From Streptomyces roseoverticillatus (GTDB taxonomy: Bacteria; Actinomycetota; Actinomycetes; Streptomycetales; Streptomycetaceae), in the NCBI RefSeq assembly GCF_000719265.1, contig NZ_JOFL01000006.1, forward strand, positions 558,001 to 622,000: a stretch of DNA of 64,000 nt. Direction: 5' to 3'. The notes under the pieces are model-generated. The model saw only the letters and a program-made list of their open reading frames with translations, was not told the DNA's origin and searched no databases. Each line of letters opens with the position of its first letter. The first letter of the stretch is position 1. Positions 1 to 9,129 of this stretch are shown here, piece after piece. A program made the position numbers and the translations under genes.

Positions 1-374
1 CCTGCCTTGGAACTCGCCGATCCGCGTACACCAAAGGGGCGGAGCGGATCCGGATCGCTGTCGGCCGGGTACAGGCCGACGCCGCACGGGGACGAGTCGG
101 GGCCGATGCTCAGGAGCAGGCCCGGTTGGGCGACTTCTTCGACTTCTTCTTCGACTTCTTCTTCGACCGTGCCATCGGCCCGGCACACGAGTGGGTGACC
201 GGCTCGAATCAGGTTCAAAGCCGGATGGGATGCGGTGTGCCGCAGTTCGCCATAGACGAGTGAGACGAAGCATTCCTCGCCGGCCGTCCGATCCGTCAGA
301 GCGGCGTTGACGGCGGTGACCATGGCCGCCGGGTCTTTGAAGAGACGGGCGGCGGCGCGTGCGCCGTAGCAGGA
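1..374 (-). pseudogene. Truncated PP2C/SpoIIE-type phosphatase remnant
   Basis: On the minus strand this frame reads as the second half of a PP2C/SpoIIE-like serine phosphatase. It contains YGARAAAR, the usual G-[HKY]-GARAA segment after the first metal-binding Asp, then a stretch with ALVYGELRH-like strands and an AGHPLV motif (typical AGHPPP), and runs off the left edge. An in-frame TGA at 375-377 lies three codons before YGARAA, and no N-terminal phosphatase half with GGDWYD is visible upstream in any frame, so the gene looks decapitated. An odd acidic run of Glu-Val repeats, encoded by repeated TTCTTCGAC units at about 130-170, interrupts the domain. The continuation beyond base 1 is unknown. 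The family call is fairly safe; the pseudogene call is inference. Confidence 0.5.
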
Positions 375-743
375 TCAAGCTGTGCCGGCATGACCGATCA
401 GGCTGTCCGGCATGACAGGGAAACCCTCTCCCGCGTCTTCACCCGCGCCGTCGCGCTGTACCTCCGCTCTGACACATCGCTGCGCGGATTCCCCGGGCCC
501 GGTCCCGGGCCGGTGGAGCGCGGACCATGACGTGCTCACCGGAACCATCAGCCTCCGGCCGGCGCCGACGAGGTGCGCCCGCCACGGCTTCTTGCTGTCG
601 TCACCCGGACGACCGCGAATGTCCCCCATGCGGCGACCCGCACCTGCCCGGCGCGTCATCGCTTGGCGGACCTGATCGACCACGGGGAAAATAGTGATCA
701 TGAGCTCTCTCGGGGACACGAGCTCTCCAGGCGAGAAGCGGAG
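375..743. other. Non-coding stretch before the permease-phosphatase gene
   Basis: No gene is supported here. The downstream frame is open back to 573, but the residues before the ATG at 744 show no conservation-like character, so they are treated as leader. A minus-strand open frame (375-719) has no recognisable domain and ends exactly where the phosphatase remnant begins. The segment must carry the promoter of the gene at 744. Confidence 0.4.
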
Positions 744-3410
744 ATGAATGCAGGGGTGAAGCTCATCGGTGGTCCGGCCGAGTCCGCCGCGCCGCTCGCG
801 CCCGGCCCGGGCGCGGGCGAGAAGGGGCTCAAGGCAGGTGCCCTGGGACTGGCCTCCTCAGTCGCCATGGGCCTGTCCTCCACCGCCCCGGCGTACAGCC
901 TGGCGGCGACGCTCGGCCTGATCGTCGCGGGGGTCGGCCTCCAGGCCCCGATCATGACAATGCTGGCCTTCGTCCCGATGCTGCTGATCGCGTACGCCTA
1001 CCGGGAGCTCAACGCGGCCGACGCCGACTGCGGAACCACCTTCACCTGGGCCTCCCGCGCCTTCGGCCCGCGCATCGGCTGGATGGGCGGCTGGGGCATC
1101 ATCGTCGCCGACGTCATCGCCATGGCGAACCTCGCGGAGATCGCCGGCATCTACGGCTTCCGGCTGCTGGGGTTCGACTCGCTCGCCGAGGACCGGCTGT
1201 GGACCACCGCCGCGGGGGTCACCTGGATCGCCGTGATGACTGCGGTCTGCTACGTGGGCATCGAAGTGTCGGCGGTCCTCCAGCGCTGGCTGGTGTGCGC
1301 CGAGCTTGCGGTGCTGGTCTTGTTCGCAGTGACCGCCCTGGTCAGGGCCTACACAGACGGGCCGCCGACGGCGATCCACGTCTCCGTCTCCTGGTTCAAC
1401 CCCCTCCATGTGCCGTCGGCCAAGGAGCTGACCGCGGGCTTCCTCGCCGCGGTCTTCATCTACTGGGGTTGGGACACCGCCGTCGCGGTCAACGAGGAGA
1501 CCGCCGACAGCAGGAACATCCCCGGACGGGCGGCGGTCGTCTCCACCGTGCTCCTGCTGGGCATCTACGCCCTGGTGGCGACCTCGGCGCAGGCGTTCGC
1601 AGGGATCGGCACCGAGGGCACCGGCCTGGGCAACACGGCGAACTCCGGAGACGTGCTCTCCGGCCTGGGCGGTGCCGTCTTCGGCACCACGGGCCCCGGC
1701 TGGTTCTTCACCAAGTTGCTCATCTTCACGGTGCTGACCTCGGCGGTCGCATCCACCCAGACCACCATCCTGCCGCTGGCCCGCACCGTCTTCTCCATGG
1801 CCGCCCACAAGGCCGTCCCTTCGCGCTTCGCCCGGGTGCACCACAGGTTCCTCACCCCGACCTGGTCGACCGTCGGCATGGGCCTGATCTCCATCGGCTT
1901 CCTCGTCCTGCTGACCGTGATCAGCCACGACGTACTGGCCGACTCCATCAAGGCGGTCGGCCTCGCGATCGCCTTCTACTACGGCCTCACCGGCTTCGCC
2001 TGCGTCTGGTGCTACCGCGGGCGGCTCACGCGCAGCCCCCGGGACCTGCTGTTCAAGGGGGTGCTTCCGGGGCTGGGCGGGCTCCTGATGCTCAGCCTGT
2101 TCTGCTACGCCGCCTTCGTCGTCTACGCCGCCCCGGAGTACGGCTCGACCTCCTTCGACCTGCCGCTCCTCGGGCGGACCGGCAGCGTGAGCGTCGTGGG
2201 CCTGAGCGCCCTGCTGGTCGGTGTCGTCCTGATGTTGGTCATCACGCGAGAACACACCGCGGCCCTCAAACTGCAACGCGGTCTGCTGCCCCACGACCTG
2301 CCGTCGCTGACCGGTGCCGAGGCGGCCAGCCGCTACGTGCCCGCCGACAGCCGCTCCGGGGTGGGCGGCGACTGGTTCGACGTCATCCCGCTGTCGAGTT
2401 CCCGGGTCGGCCTGGTGGTCGGGGACGTGCTCGGCCACGGGCTGCGCGCCGCCGCCACCATGGGCCGGCTGCGTACGAGCGTACGCGTCCTGGCCCGGCT
2501 CGACCTCGCCCCGGACGAACTGCTCGCGCGCCTGGACGACGTGGTCGGGCGGACCGCCGAGGAACACGCCGCCGAAGAGCGGGCGCACGGCCGCGGCGGG
2601 GGCACGACGGGGGCCGGCGGCGACGAGGCCCTGGGGGTCACCTGCCTGTACGCCGTCTACGACCCGGTGTCCGGGCAGTGCAGTATGGCGCGGGCGGGCC
2701 ACTCGCCGCCCGTCGTCGTCGACCCCGCCTGCGGTGCCGTCAGCCTTCCGGGCCTGCCGGAGGGGCCGCCCCTGGGCATGGGCGGCGCGCCCTTCCAGAG
2801 CGTGGAACTCCAGCTGCCCGCCGGCAGCCTGCTCGCCCTGTTCACCGACGGTCTCGTCCAGGCCCCGGGCCACGACGCCGAGACGGCGCTCGGCCTGCTC
2901 ACCGGCGTCCTCACCGAGTGCCGGCGCCCCCTCGAGGAGCTCTGCGACCGCACCGTGGCCGAGCTGCTGCCCGGCCCGGTGGACGACGACGCGGCCCTGC
3001 TCCTGGTCCGTACCCGGATGCTCAGCGAGCACCAGGTGGCCGTCTGGGAGCTGGACGCCCACCCCGCGAGCGTCGCGCGGGCCCGGTCCGTCACCAGTGG
3101 GCAGCTGAGCGAGTGGGGGCTCGAGGACCTGTCGTTCACGACCGAGCTCATCGTCAGCGAGCTGGTCACCAACGCCGTCCGCTACGCCTCCGGCGGGCCG
3201 GTCCACGTCCGGCTGATCCGCGACCGTAGCCTCGTCTGCGAGGTCGCCGACACCGGCCACACCTCGCCCCACCTGCGCTACGCCGCCGCCGACGACGAGG
3301 GGGGCCGGGGCCTCTTCATCATCGCCCAGCTCACTCAGCGCTGGGGCACTCGCTACATCCCCACGGGCAAGACCATCTGGACCGAGCAGCCTCTGCCGAC
3401 TGCGGAGTGA
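744..3410 (+). CDS. APC-family permease fused to PP2C phosphatase and HATPase domain
   Basis: An 888-residue three-part protein. Residues about 30-510 form an APC-superfamily amino-acid permease with about twelve hydrophobic spans and the N-terminal segment SSTAPAYSLAATLG typical of these permeases. Residues about 520-780 are a SpoIIE/PP2C phosphatase: LQRGLLPHDLP, SGVGGDWFDV, VGDVLGHGLRAAA, ARAGHSPPVV, LFTDGLVQA and DDDAALLLV carry the metal-binding aspartates. The last ~95 residues are a HATPase_c_2 anti-sigma-type kinase domain with N box ELVTNAVRYA, then VADTG and GGRGL. All parts are in one frame without interruption. ATG 744 is chosen because GAGAAGCGGAG precedes it and the open frame further upstream has no protein character. 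The architecture suggests that transport or substrate binding is coupled to a partner-switching sigma/anti-sigma pathway. Each domain call is strong; the coupling is inference. Confidence 0.85.
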   Translation: MNAGVKLIGGPAESAAPLAPGPGAGEKGLKAGALGLASSVAMGLSSTAPAYSLAATLGLIVAGVGLQAPIMTMLAFVPMLLIAYAYRELNAADADCGTTFTWASRAFGPRIGWMGGWGIIVADVIAMANLAEIAGIYGFRLLGFDSLAEDRLWTTAAGVTWIAVMTAVCYVGIEVSAVLQRWLVCAELAVLVLFAVTALVRAYTDGPPTAIHVSVSWFNPLHVPSAKELTAGFLAAVFIYWGWDTAVAVNEETADSRNIPGRAAVVSTVLLLGIYALVATSAQAFAGIGTEGTGLGNTANSGDVLSGLGGAVFGTTGPGWFFTKLLIFTVLTSAVASTQTTILPLARTVFSMAAHKAVPSRFARVHHRFLTPTWSTVGMGLISIGFLVLLTVISHDVLADSIKAVGLAIAFYYGLTGFACVWCYRGRLTRSPRDLLFKGVLPGLGGLLMLSLFCYAAFVVYAAPEYGSTSFDLPLLGRTGSVSVVGLSALLVGVVLMLVITREHTAALKLQRGLLPHDLPSLTGAEAASRYVPADSRSGVGGDWFDVIPLSSSRVGLVVGDVLGHGLRAAATMGRLRTSVRVLARLDLAPDELLARLDDVVGRTAEEHAAEERAHGRGGGTTGAGGDEALGVTCLYAVYDPVSGQCSMARAGHSPPVVVDPACGAVSLPGLPEGPPLGMGGAPFQSVELQLPAGSLLALFTDGLVQAPGHDAETALGLLTGVLTECRRPLEELCDRTVAELLPGPVDDDAALLLVRTRMLSEHQVAVWELDAHPASVARARSVTSGQLSEWGLEDLSFTTELIVSELVTNAVRYASGGPVHVRLIRDRSLVCEVADTGHTSPHLRYAAADDEGGRGLFIIAQLTQRWGTRYIPTGKTIWTEQPLPTAE

Positions 3411-3559
3411 GCTCCCCCGGGGCAGTCGTTGCGGCGAAGACGTCCTGGTACTTCGGCCCAGCTGACGGTTGGCTCCGTCGTCCAGTAGCCATCAGCCCAT
3501 CCCGCTCCGCGAGGTGTGCCGGGCGGGGGGCGGAGCGGTACCGGCCCCACCGACCCCGT

Positions 3560-3655
3560 TCACGCCGGTCCAGGGCCTGGATCTGCGACTTCTCGTCCAC
3601 GCACAGCACCAGGGCCCGCTCCGGCGGGTCGAGGCGTTCGGTCCAGAATGCCCCG
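3560..3655 (-). pseudogene. IS630-family transposase fragment
   Basis: On the minus strand a short segment reads LDPPERALVLCVDEKSQIQ followed by ALDR. This is the catalytic DEK-containing motif of Streptomyces IS630-family transposases. Homology is lost within a few residues on both sides and no inverted repeats are evident, so only a relic of about 30 codons remains. The family call rests on this one motif. Confidence 0.6.
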
Positions 3656-4666
3656 CTGCCCGAGCCGGAGCACCAGGAGGCGGGCGAGGGTGAGGCGCCG
3701 CTGGTGCTTGAGGAGCTGACCCGGCAGCAGGTCATTGGCCGGCGGGCTCGCGCCGAGCGCGACCACCAGTTGGTGTTCGACCACATCGGCGAGTAGGGCA
3801 AGCTCTCGGCGAGGCGGCTGTTCACCAGCCGGTTCGTCGACCAGGTCCTGCGCCTGGCGGGCGCCCGTCACCTGGTCCTCGGGCACACCAGTTGGGGGAA
3901 GGCGTGAGCGGCAGCGAGATGTCCGGGTCGGCTTGGCCCGGGTCGCGCTGCGGGCCGTGAGGGAGGCGGCGCCCGTCGCCGGCCACAAATCTCTCACCAT
4001 GCTCGCCCTCTTCGACCACGACGCCGAAGGCGACATCAAGTCGACCATCGCGGCCTGCGAAACACCGGTCAGTGACCTGTTGTGGCACGCCACGGCCCCT
4101 GGTCTTCGCACCGACGGAGGTCGTCGGCACACTGTGGGACTCTCCGGCCACCGAAAACGCCCGGGCCCGCGGCACTTCCACCAGCATCACCCCGGCCACC
4201 GTCGCCGAGGCGACCAGGCCACTGCCCGACGCAGGCTGGAAACACGTCCTCGACGGACGCTGCGTCACGTGGGAAGCCCCCGTCGCCCTTGCCGCCGGCG
4301 AACAGTCCGACGCCTCCGCCTCCAGCAGACCAACGGCCCTCTTCAGCCGCAGGGCGCACACCCGCTGGCGAACCCGAACAGAATCCGGCCGCACGGATCA
4401 AGAGGTTCTGCCATGCGCGTCTTGGCCGGGGCGGCGTCTTGAGCCTGCCGCGGCCGCCTCGCTGGATCTCCTACAGCCGGGTGACCGCCGCCCGAATGGG
4501 GCTGTTCATCCCGGTCGGCAACGACGACATCGACCGCGCCGTGGAGCTCCCGAACAACATCGGATCCCCCATGCCGGGCCGGACCGGATGCATGGCCAGA
4601 ACCGCCTTAGTGGCAGGTTGGCCGGTTTCAAAGCCGTGATGTTGCCGGGGAGTTAACACGGGGACA

Positions 4667-4695
4667 TGATCACTGTTCGTATCGACCTGATCACT
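4667..4695 (+). promoter_or_regulatory. Direct repeat TGATCACT upstream of the secreted-protein gene
   Basis: TGATCACT occurs at 4667-4674 and 4688-4695, two helical turns apart, 18-46 bases before the GTG start at 4713. Each copy is itself nearly palindromic (TGATCA). It could be a regulator site, but short repeats also arise by chance. Confidence 0.25.
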
Positions 4696-4712
4696 AATCC
4701 AGGGAGTGAGAA

Positions 4713-5201
4713 GTGATACGCAGAACCGCTCTCCGAACCCTCACCACCCTCGCTGTGACCGCAGCCCTCGCCCTGCCCCTCACTCAGGGAGCCCAGGCGG
4801 CCACCCCGGCCACGACCGCCCCGGCGACCGCCGCCACCCCCGCCACGATCAACGCGGACGACAACCCCTTCCGCTGGATGGAACTGGACGGCCTACGGGC
4901 CGACTTCCGGTTCATGTGTCCCGCGGGCCACTGTGTGGGCTTCTGGTCCCTGGTCCTGACGGACGACATCGCGCAGCAGAAGTTCGAGGGCGGCAAGTTC
5001 TTCGTCTACGCCCCGGCCACGGGCGAGTTCAGCTTCTTCCTCGACACGGACATCGCCGTGCGCACGGTTGACCACCCCGAACAGGTCCGCCTGGTCGACA
5101 CCGTGTTCATGCGCTCCCACCCGCGCGTCGAGGTCCGCTACGGCGACCCCGGCCACCCGGACCGGGCCCGCGTCGTCGCTTCGGCAACGACGCTGATGTA
5201 G
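4713..5201 (+). CDS. Small secreted protein of unknown function
   Basis: A 162-residue protein starting at GTG 4713, seven bases after AGGGAG. The N-terminus (MIRRTALRTL, a hydrophobic core, then AQA-AT) is a clear Sec signal peptide with cleavage near residue 29. An Ala/Thr/Pro-rich linker follows. The mature domain of about 110 residues is rich in aromatic residues and has one Cys pair (CPAGHC) that may form a disulfide or metal site. I do not recognise the family. It lies upstream of, and parallel to, the transglutaminase gene but is separated from it by about 300 bp, so co-transcription is not assumed. Confidence 0.65.
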   Translation: MIRRTALRTLTTLAVTAALALPLTQGAQAATPATTAPATAATPATINADDNPFRWMELDGLRADFRFMCPAGHCVGFWSLVLTDDIAQQKFEGGKFFVYAPATGEFSFFLDTDIAVRTVDHPEQVRLVDTVFMRSHPRVEVRYGDPGHPDRARVVASATTLM

Positions 5202-5498
5202 CGCCGGCCCCGCCCGGCCCCGGCCGACCAGCCCACGCCGGGCCGGCGACCGAGTCGCGCCGGCCCGCTCGGCGACCACCGCGGCCATGACCGGCGACGA
5301 GCGCGCCGCCACCGCCATCTCCCGTATTGCCGCATCTCCTTCCGCCCCGCGGCGGCGGCCTTCCTGTCGTCGGCACAGTGACGCAGGCCAGGGCGGCCAA
5401 GGCCCTGAACGGCAGATCTCCAAACCCCCTCCAATGCGCCGTGCTCTCGCATGCGCCCTCGTTTCACGAGATTCACCACAAGGGAGTTGTTGATTTTC

Positions 5499-6755
5499 AT
5501 GTACAAACGTCGGAGAATTCTCACCTTCGCCACTGCGGGTGCAGTCATATGCACCGCCGGACTCATCCCGTCGGTCAGCCAGGCCGCCGGCAGCGGCGAC
5601 AGGGGAGAGAAAGGGTCCTACGCCGAAACGCACGGCCTGACGGCGGATGACGTCAAGAACATCAACGCACTCAACGAGAGCGCCCTGACTCCGGAGCAAC
5701 CCGGCAGGTCACCAGGGGAATTGCCTCCGAGTGCCAGCCCGTCCTCCCGGGCCCCCGGCTCTACCGACGACAGGGAAACCCCTCCGGCCGAGCCGCTCGA
5801 AAGGATGCCTGATGCGTACCGGGCCTACGGAGGCAGGGCCACTACGGTCATCAACAACTACATACGCAAGTGGCAGCAGGTCTACAGTCACCGCGACGGC
5901 AAGAAGCAGCAAATGACCGAAGAGCAGCGAGAAAAGCTGTCCTACGGTTGCGTCGGCGTCACCTGGGTCAATTCGGGTCCCTACCCGACGAACAAATTGG
6001 CGTTTGCGTCCTTCGACGAGAACAAGTACAAGAACGACCTCAAAAACATCAGCCCCCGACCCGGGGAAACGCGGGCAGAGTTCGAGGGCCGCATCGCCAA
6101 GGACAGTTTCGACGAGGAGAAGGGCTTCAAGCGGGCGCGTGATGTGGCGTCCATCATGAACAAGGCCCTGGAAAGCGCCCACGACGAGGGGGCGTACATC
6201 GACAACCTCAAGACGGGGCTCACGAACAACAATGACGCTCTGCTCTACGAGGACAGCCGATCGAACTTCTACTCGGCACTGAGGAACACACCGTCTTTCA
6301 AGGAAAGAGACGGAGGCAACTACGACCCGTCCAAGATGAAGGCGGTGATCTACTCGAAGCACTTCTGGAGCGGGCAGGACCAGCGGGGCCCTTCTGACAG
6401 GAGGAAGTACGGCGATCCGGAAGCCTTCCGCCCCGCCCAGGGTACCGGCCTGGTCGACATGTCGAAGGACAGAAGCATCCCGCGCAGTCCCGCCAACGCC
6501 GGCGAAAGCTGGGTCAATTTCGACTACGGCTGGTTCGGGGCTCAAACGGAAGCGGATGCCGACAAGACGGTATGGACCCACGGCGACCACTACCACGCGC
6601 CCAATAGTGGCCTGGGCCCCATGCACGTATACGAGAGCAAGTTCCGGAACTGGTCTGCCGGGTACGCGGACTTCGACCGCGGAACCTACGTGATCACGTT
6701 CATACCCAAGAGCTGGAACACCGCCCCCGCCAAGGTGCAGCAGGGCTGGCCGTAA
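5499..6755 (+). CDS. Protein-glutamine gamma-glutamyltransferase (microbial transglutaminase)
   Basis: A 418-residue preproenzyme that makes epsilon-(gamma-glutamyl)lysine cross-links between proteins outside the cell. It is collinear throughout with the S. mobaraensis enzyme. It has a signal peptide (residues 1-30), a propeptide with YAETHGLTADDV and NINALNESA, and a mature domain from about residue 88. The catalytic Cys is residue 151 in SYGCVGVTW; the other two catalytic residues lie in NFDYGWFGAQ (Asp) and VWTHGDHYH (His). It ends in the family C-terminus KVQQGWP. ATG 5499 is chosen over the in-frame ATG at 5451 because it begins a typical signal peptide and follows AAGGGAG. The usual processing segment SFRAP is here SSRAP, so the first cleavage residue differs. 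A likely substrate, SPI, is encoded at 32052-32474. Confidence 0.95.
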   Translation: MYKRRRILTFATAGAVICTAGLIPSVSQAAGSGDRGEKGSYAETHGLTADDVKNINALNESALTPEQPGRSPGELPPSASPSSRAPGSTDDRETPPAEPLERMPDAYRAYGGRATTVINNYIRKWQQVYSHRDGKKQQMTEEQREKLSYGCVGVTWVNSGPYPTNKLAFASFDENKYKNDLKNISPRPGETRAEFEGRIAKDSFDEEKGFKRARDVASIMNKALESAHDEGAYIDNLKTGLTNNNDALLYEDSRSNFYSALRNTPSFKERDGGNYDPSKMKAVIYSKHFWSGQDQRGPSDRRKYGDPEAFRPAQGTGLVDMSKDRSIPRSPANAGESWVNFDYGWFGAQTEADADKTVWTHGDHYHAPNSGLGPMHVYESKFRNWSAGYADFDRGTYVITFIPKSWNTAPAKVQQGWP

Positions 6756-6833
6756 CAGAACCGGGCGGGAGGGCCGGGTCGCCCGGCCCTCCTCCCTCAT
6801 CTGGGCACGACGATGACCAAGGACAGAGGCGGT

Positions 6834-7751
6834 CTAGGAATCGGGCGGCTTGGGGATGACTTCGCGTAGGCGGTCGAGGAGAACCCGGGCCGCGGGGCTC
6901 GAAGGACCGCCGGCCTGCCAGGCGAGCGCGATGCGGGCACGCATCTCGGGCCGGACGATTCGCAGCGTGCGAAGCTGCCCGTCGAGGGGGGACTCGTCCT
7001 CGCCGGCAGGCAGCACGGCAATGCCCAGGCCCCGCGCGGCAAGGCGCGAGAGTACGTGTGGGGCTGCCGCCTCGAAGGCAACGCGGGGACGGAATCCTGC
7101 CTGCGCGCAGCCGCGTTCCAGCGCCGCGCGCACCCCGGTGCCGCGCGGCAGGCAGATCAGCGGCCGATCGCGCAGATCGGCAAGTGGGACGCTCGTACCG
7201 TCGCCGTGGTCGAGAACCGGATCACCGGGCGCGACGACGGCAACCAGCGGGACGTCGATCACCGTCTGGAAGGCTATTCCGGGCGGGGGCACCTCCTCGG
7301 CCGTTCCGAGGACGGCGATGTCGAGCTCGCCGGTCAGGAGCGCGGCCAGCATCCGCTCCGTGGTGTCCTCGGTGAGGGCCGCCTCCACCGAGGGGTGGGC
7401 GTCGTGGAAGTCCGCGAGTAAGGCGGCGATGTCGAAGGCGTGGCTGGTGGCGCCGGAGACCAGCCCGAGCCTGACCCGGCCGCGCAGCAGCCCCGTGTAC
7501 GCATCGACCGTCTGCCGCACCGACTCCGCCGCCGCCAGTGCGGCGCGGGCGTACGGCAGGACCGCCCGGCCCACCTCGGTCGGCGTCACTGACCGGCCGG
7601 AGCGGTCGAGCAGCGGCTGCCCCAGTTCCTTCTCCAGCTGGCGGATCTGGGCGCTGAGGCCGGGCTGGGCCATATGCAGCCGGTCGGCGGCTCTTGTGAA
7701 ACCGCCCTCCTCGACGATGCAGACGAAGTAGCGCAACTGACGAAGCTCCAT
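6834..7751 (-). CDS. LysR-family transcriptional regulator
   Basis: A 305-residue LTTR. The N-terminal winged helix-turn-helix is MELRQLRYFVCIVEEGGFTR followed by AADRLHMAQPGLSAQIRQLEKELG and the RSGRSVTPTEVG wing. The effector-binding domain runs from about residue 90 to 300. The gene diverges from the MDMPI-like gene at 7823 across about 70 bp, the classic LysR arrangement, so it probably controls the 7823-8970 pair and itself. The inducer is unknown. Confidence 0.9.
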   Translation of the reverse strand: MELRQLRYFVCIVEEGGFTRAADRLHMAQPGLSAQIRQLEKELGQPLLDRSGRSVTPTEVGRAVLPYARAALAAAESVRQTVDAYTGLLRGRVRLGLVSGATSHAFDIAALLADFHDAHPSVEAALTEDTTERMLAALLTGELDIAVLGTAEEVPPPGIAFQTVIDVPLVAVVAPGDPVLDHGDGTSVPLADLRDRPLICLPRGTGVRAALERGCAQAGFRPRVAFEAAAPHVLSRLAARGLGIAVLPAGEDESPLDGQLRTLRIVRPEMRARIALAWQAGGPSSPAARVLLDRLREVIPKPPDS

Positions 7752-7822
7752 AAGCGGTGATTCTAGATGGCAGCAGAACTATCTACTGGCCCTATCGATC
7801 CGTCGGTCGCAGACTTGATCAC

Positions 7823-8485
7823 ATGGAGAACGAGACAGCCCGCAAGCGGAAGAAGGACGAGGTCAGGGCGGCGATCGCGGCGGAACGCCGAGAGCTGGCC
7901 GACCTGTTCGACACTTTGCGGACCGACCAGTGGAACGAGCAGAGTCTCTGCGCGGGATGGCGCGTTCGCGAGGTCGCGGCGCACATGACAATGGGCTTCC
8001 GCCTCTCCTTGCCCGCGACGCTCGGCGAGCTGGCCAAGGCGCGCGGCAACCTTCACCGCATGACCGACAGGGTCGCGCGCCGGGATGCGGCCGCCCATTT
8101 CACCACCACGCTCGCCGCCTTCCTGCGGGACAACGCTCACCATCCCTGGACGCCACCGGTCGGCGGGCTCGCGGCGGCGCTCGGCCACGACGTCGTGCAC
8201 GGGCTGGACATCACCGTCGCCCTCGGCCTCGACCGGCGTGTCCCCGAGAACCGGCTGCGCATCCTGCTCGACGGCATCCGGCCCAGCAGCCTGAAGTTCT
8301 TCGGCGCCGACCTTGACGGAGTGCAACTGTGCGCCGAGGACCTCGACTGGTCATACGGCTCCGGCTCGCCCGTGTTCGGCGCCGCCCAGGACCTCCTGCT
8401 GCTGGCCTACGGCCGCAGACCTCCGGACGGCAAGCTCCGAGGAGCATCCAGCAACCGCTTCACCCAACCCGCCGAGAAAGCATGA
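7823..8485 (+). CDS. Maleylpyruvate isomerase-like (DinB/MDMPI) protein
   Basis: A 220-residue protein with the mycothiol-dependent maleylpyruvate isomerase N-terminal fold (DinB-like four-helix bundle). LCAGWRVREVAAHM is the conserved segment carrying the first metal His, and LGHDVVHGLDI carries the others. Family members bind a divalent metal and may use mycothiol, but most are uncharacterised, so a specific reaction is not claimed. The frame is open back to 7757; ATG 7823 starts the recognisable protein although its ribosome binding site is weak. It is probably translated with the next gene, whose ATG overlaps its stop (ATGA). Confidence 0.75.
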   Translation: MENETARKRKKDEVRAAIAAERRELADLFDTLRTDQWNEQSLCAGWRVREVAAHMTMGFRLSLPATLGELAKARGNLHRMTDRVARRDAAAHFTTTLAAFLRDNAHHPWTPPVGGLAAALGHDVVHGLDITVALGLDRRVPENRLRILLDGIRPSSLKFFGADLDGVQLCAEDLDWSYGSGSPVFGAAQDLLLLAYGRRPPDGKLRGASSNRFTQPAEKA

Positions 8486-8970
8486 ACCAGATGCGCACCC
8501 GCCTCCTCCTGGGCCTGTCCCTGCTCTCCACCGGTCTGCTCGCCGGAGCCTTCGGCTACGGCGCCGCCAACCTCGTCCCGACCTTCAACTCCGTGCCGAT
8601 CGAGATGAGACTCGACTTCCACACCGAGCTGATGAAGATGAACGGGATCACCATGCAGGGGGCGATGGCAGTCTCGGCCCTCAGTGCCCTCGCTCTGGCC
8701 GCCCTGACACGCGAACGGGCCCGAGTCCTCGCAGCCACGGCAGGGCTCCTCACCATCGCGTCCTTCCTGATCACCCGGTTCGGGAATGTCCCGATCAACG
8801 GCCGCATCAAGCAGTGGGCCGCCACCGCGCCACCAGCCGACCATGCGAAGATCCTGAGCCGCTGGGAACTGTTCAACGATGCCCGTACCTGCACTGCCAT
8901 AGCCGCCTTCGCCGTCCTCATCTCTGTTGCCCTGCGCCAGGCGGGCAAGCGAGCGACCGAACACCACTGA
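8482..8970 (+). CDS. DUF1772 (anthrone-oxygenase-like) membrane protein
   Basis: A 162-residue protein with four hydrophobic spans and the DUF1772 pattern: an N-terminal helix with LLAGAFGYGA, a conserved NVPINGRIKQW motif after the third span, and a W-x-x-x-ND/AR segment before the last. The family includes fungal anthrone oxygenases, but most actinobacterial members are uncharacterised. Its ATG overlaps the preceding stop by four bases, indicating translational coupling. With the MDMPI-like partner and divergent LysR it forms a small stress or aromatic-metabolism unit; the substrate is unknown. Confidence 0.75.
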   Translation: MNQMRTRLLLGLSLLSTGLLAGAFGYGAANLVPTFNSVPIEMRLDFHTELMKMNGITMQGAMAVSALSALALAALTRERARVLAATAGLLTIASFLITRFGNVPINGRIKQWAATAPPADHAKILSRWELFNDARTCTAIAAFAVLISVALRQAGKRATEHH

Positions 8971-9129
8971 ACTCACCGCAATCATCACTGGATTTCCAGG
9001 CCCAGGCGCCGCCGCCTCTGTGTCGCGGTCTCGCAGGAGGAGGGAAGCGTCGTCTCCGGCTGCCAGAGCCCAGGCCCGCAGGATGCACACCCCGGCCTGC
9101 GACTGCGCTATGGGACGGACGGCTGCCGG

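Larger units (their letters stand above)
3411..4712. other. Decayed intergenic region
   Basis: A 1.3-kb stretch without an intact gene. It contains an IS630 transposase fragment (listed separately) and several short open frames broken by stops. A plus-strand segment at about 3940-4080 encodes GHKSLTMLALFDHDAEGD-like text that I cannot assign. The last ~70 bp before the GTG at 4713 hold the direct repeat TGATCACT (4667-4674 and 4688-4695), spaced 21 bp start to start. Confidence 0.4.

Noticed and set aside
858..3272. Long minus-strand and second plus-strand frames over the permease-phosphatase gene
   Set aside because: Repetitive Arg/Gly/Asp text only; the chosen frame has membrane spans and catalytic motifs.
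3690..4660. Several short plus-strand frames in the decayed region
   Set aside because: No ribosome binding sites, domains or continuous frames; fragments could not be tied to a family.
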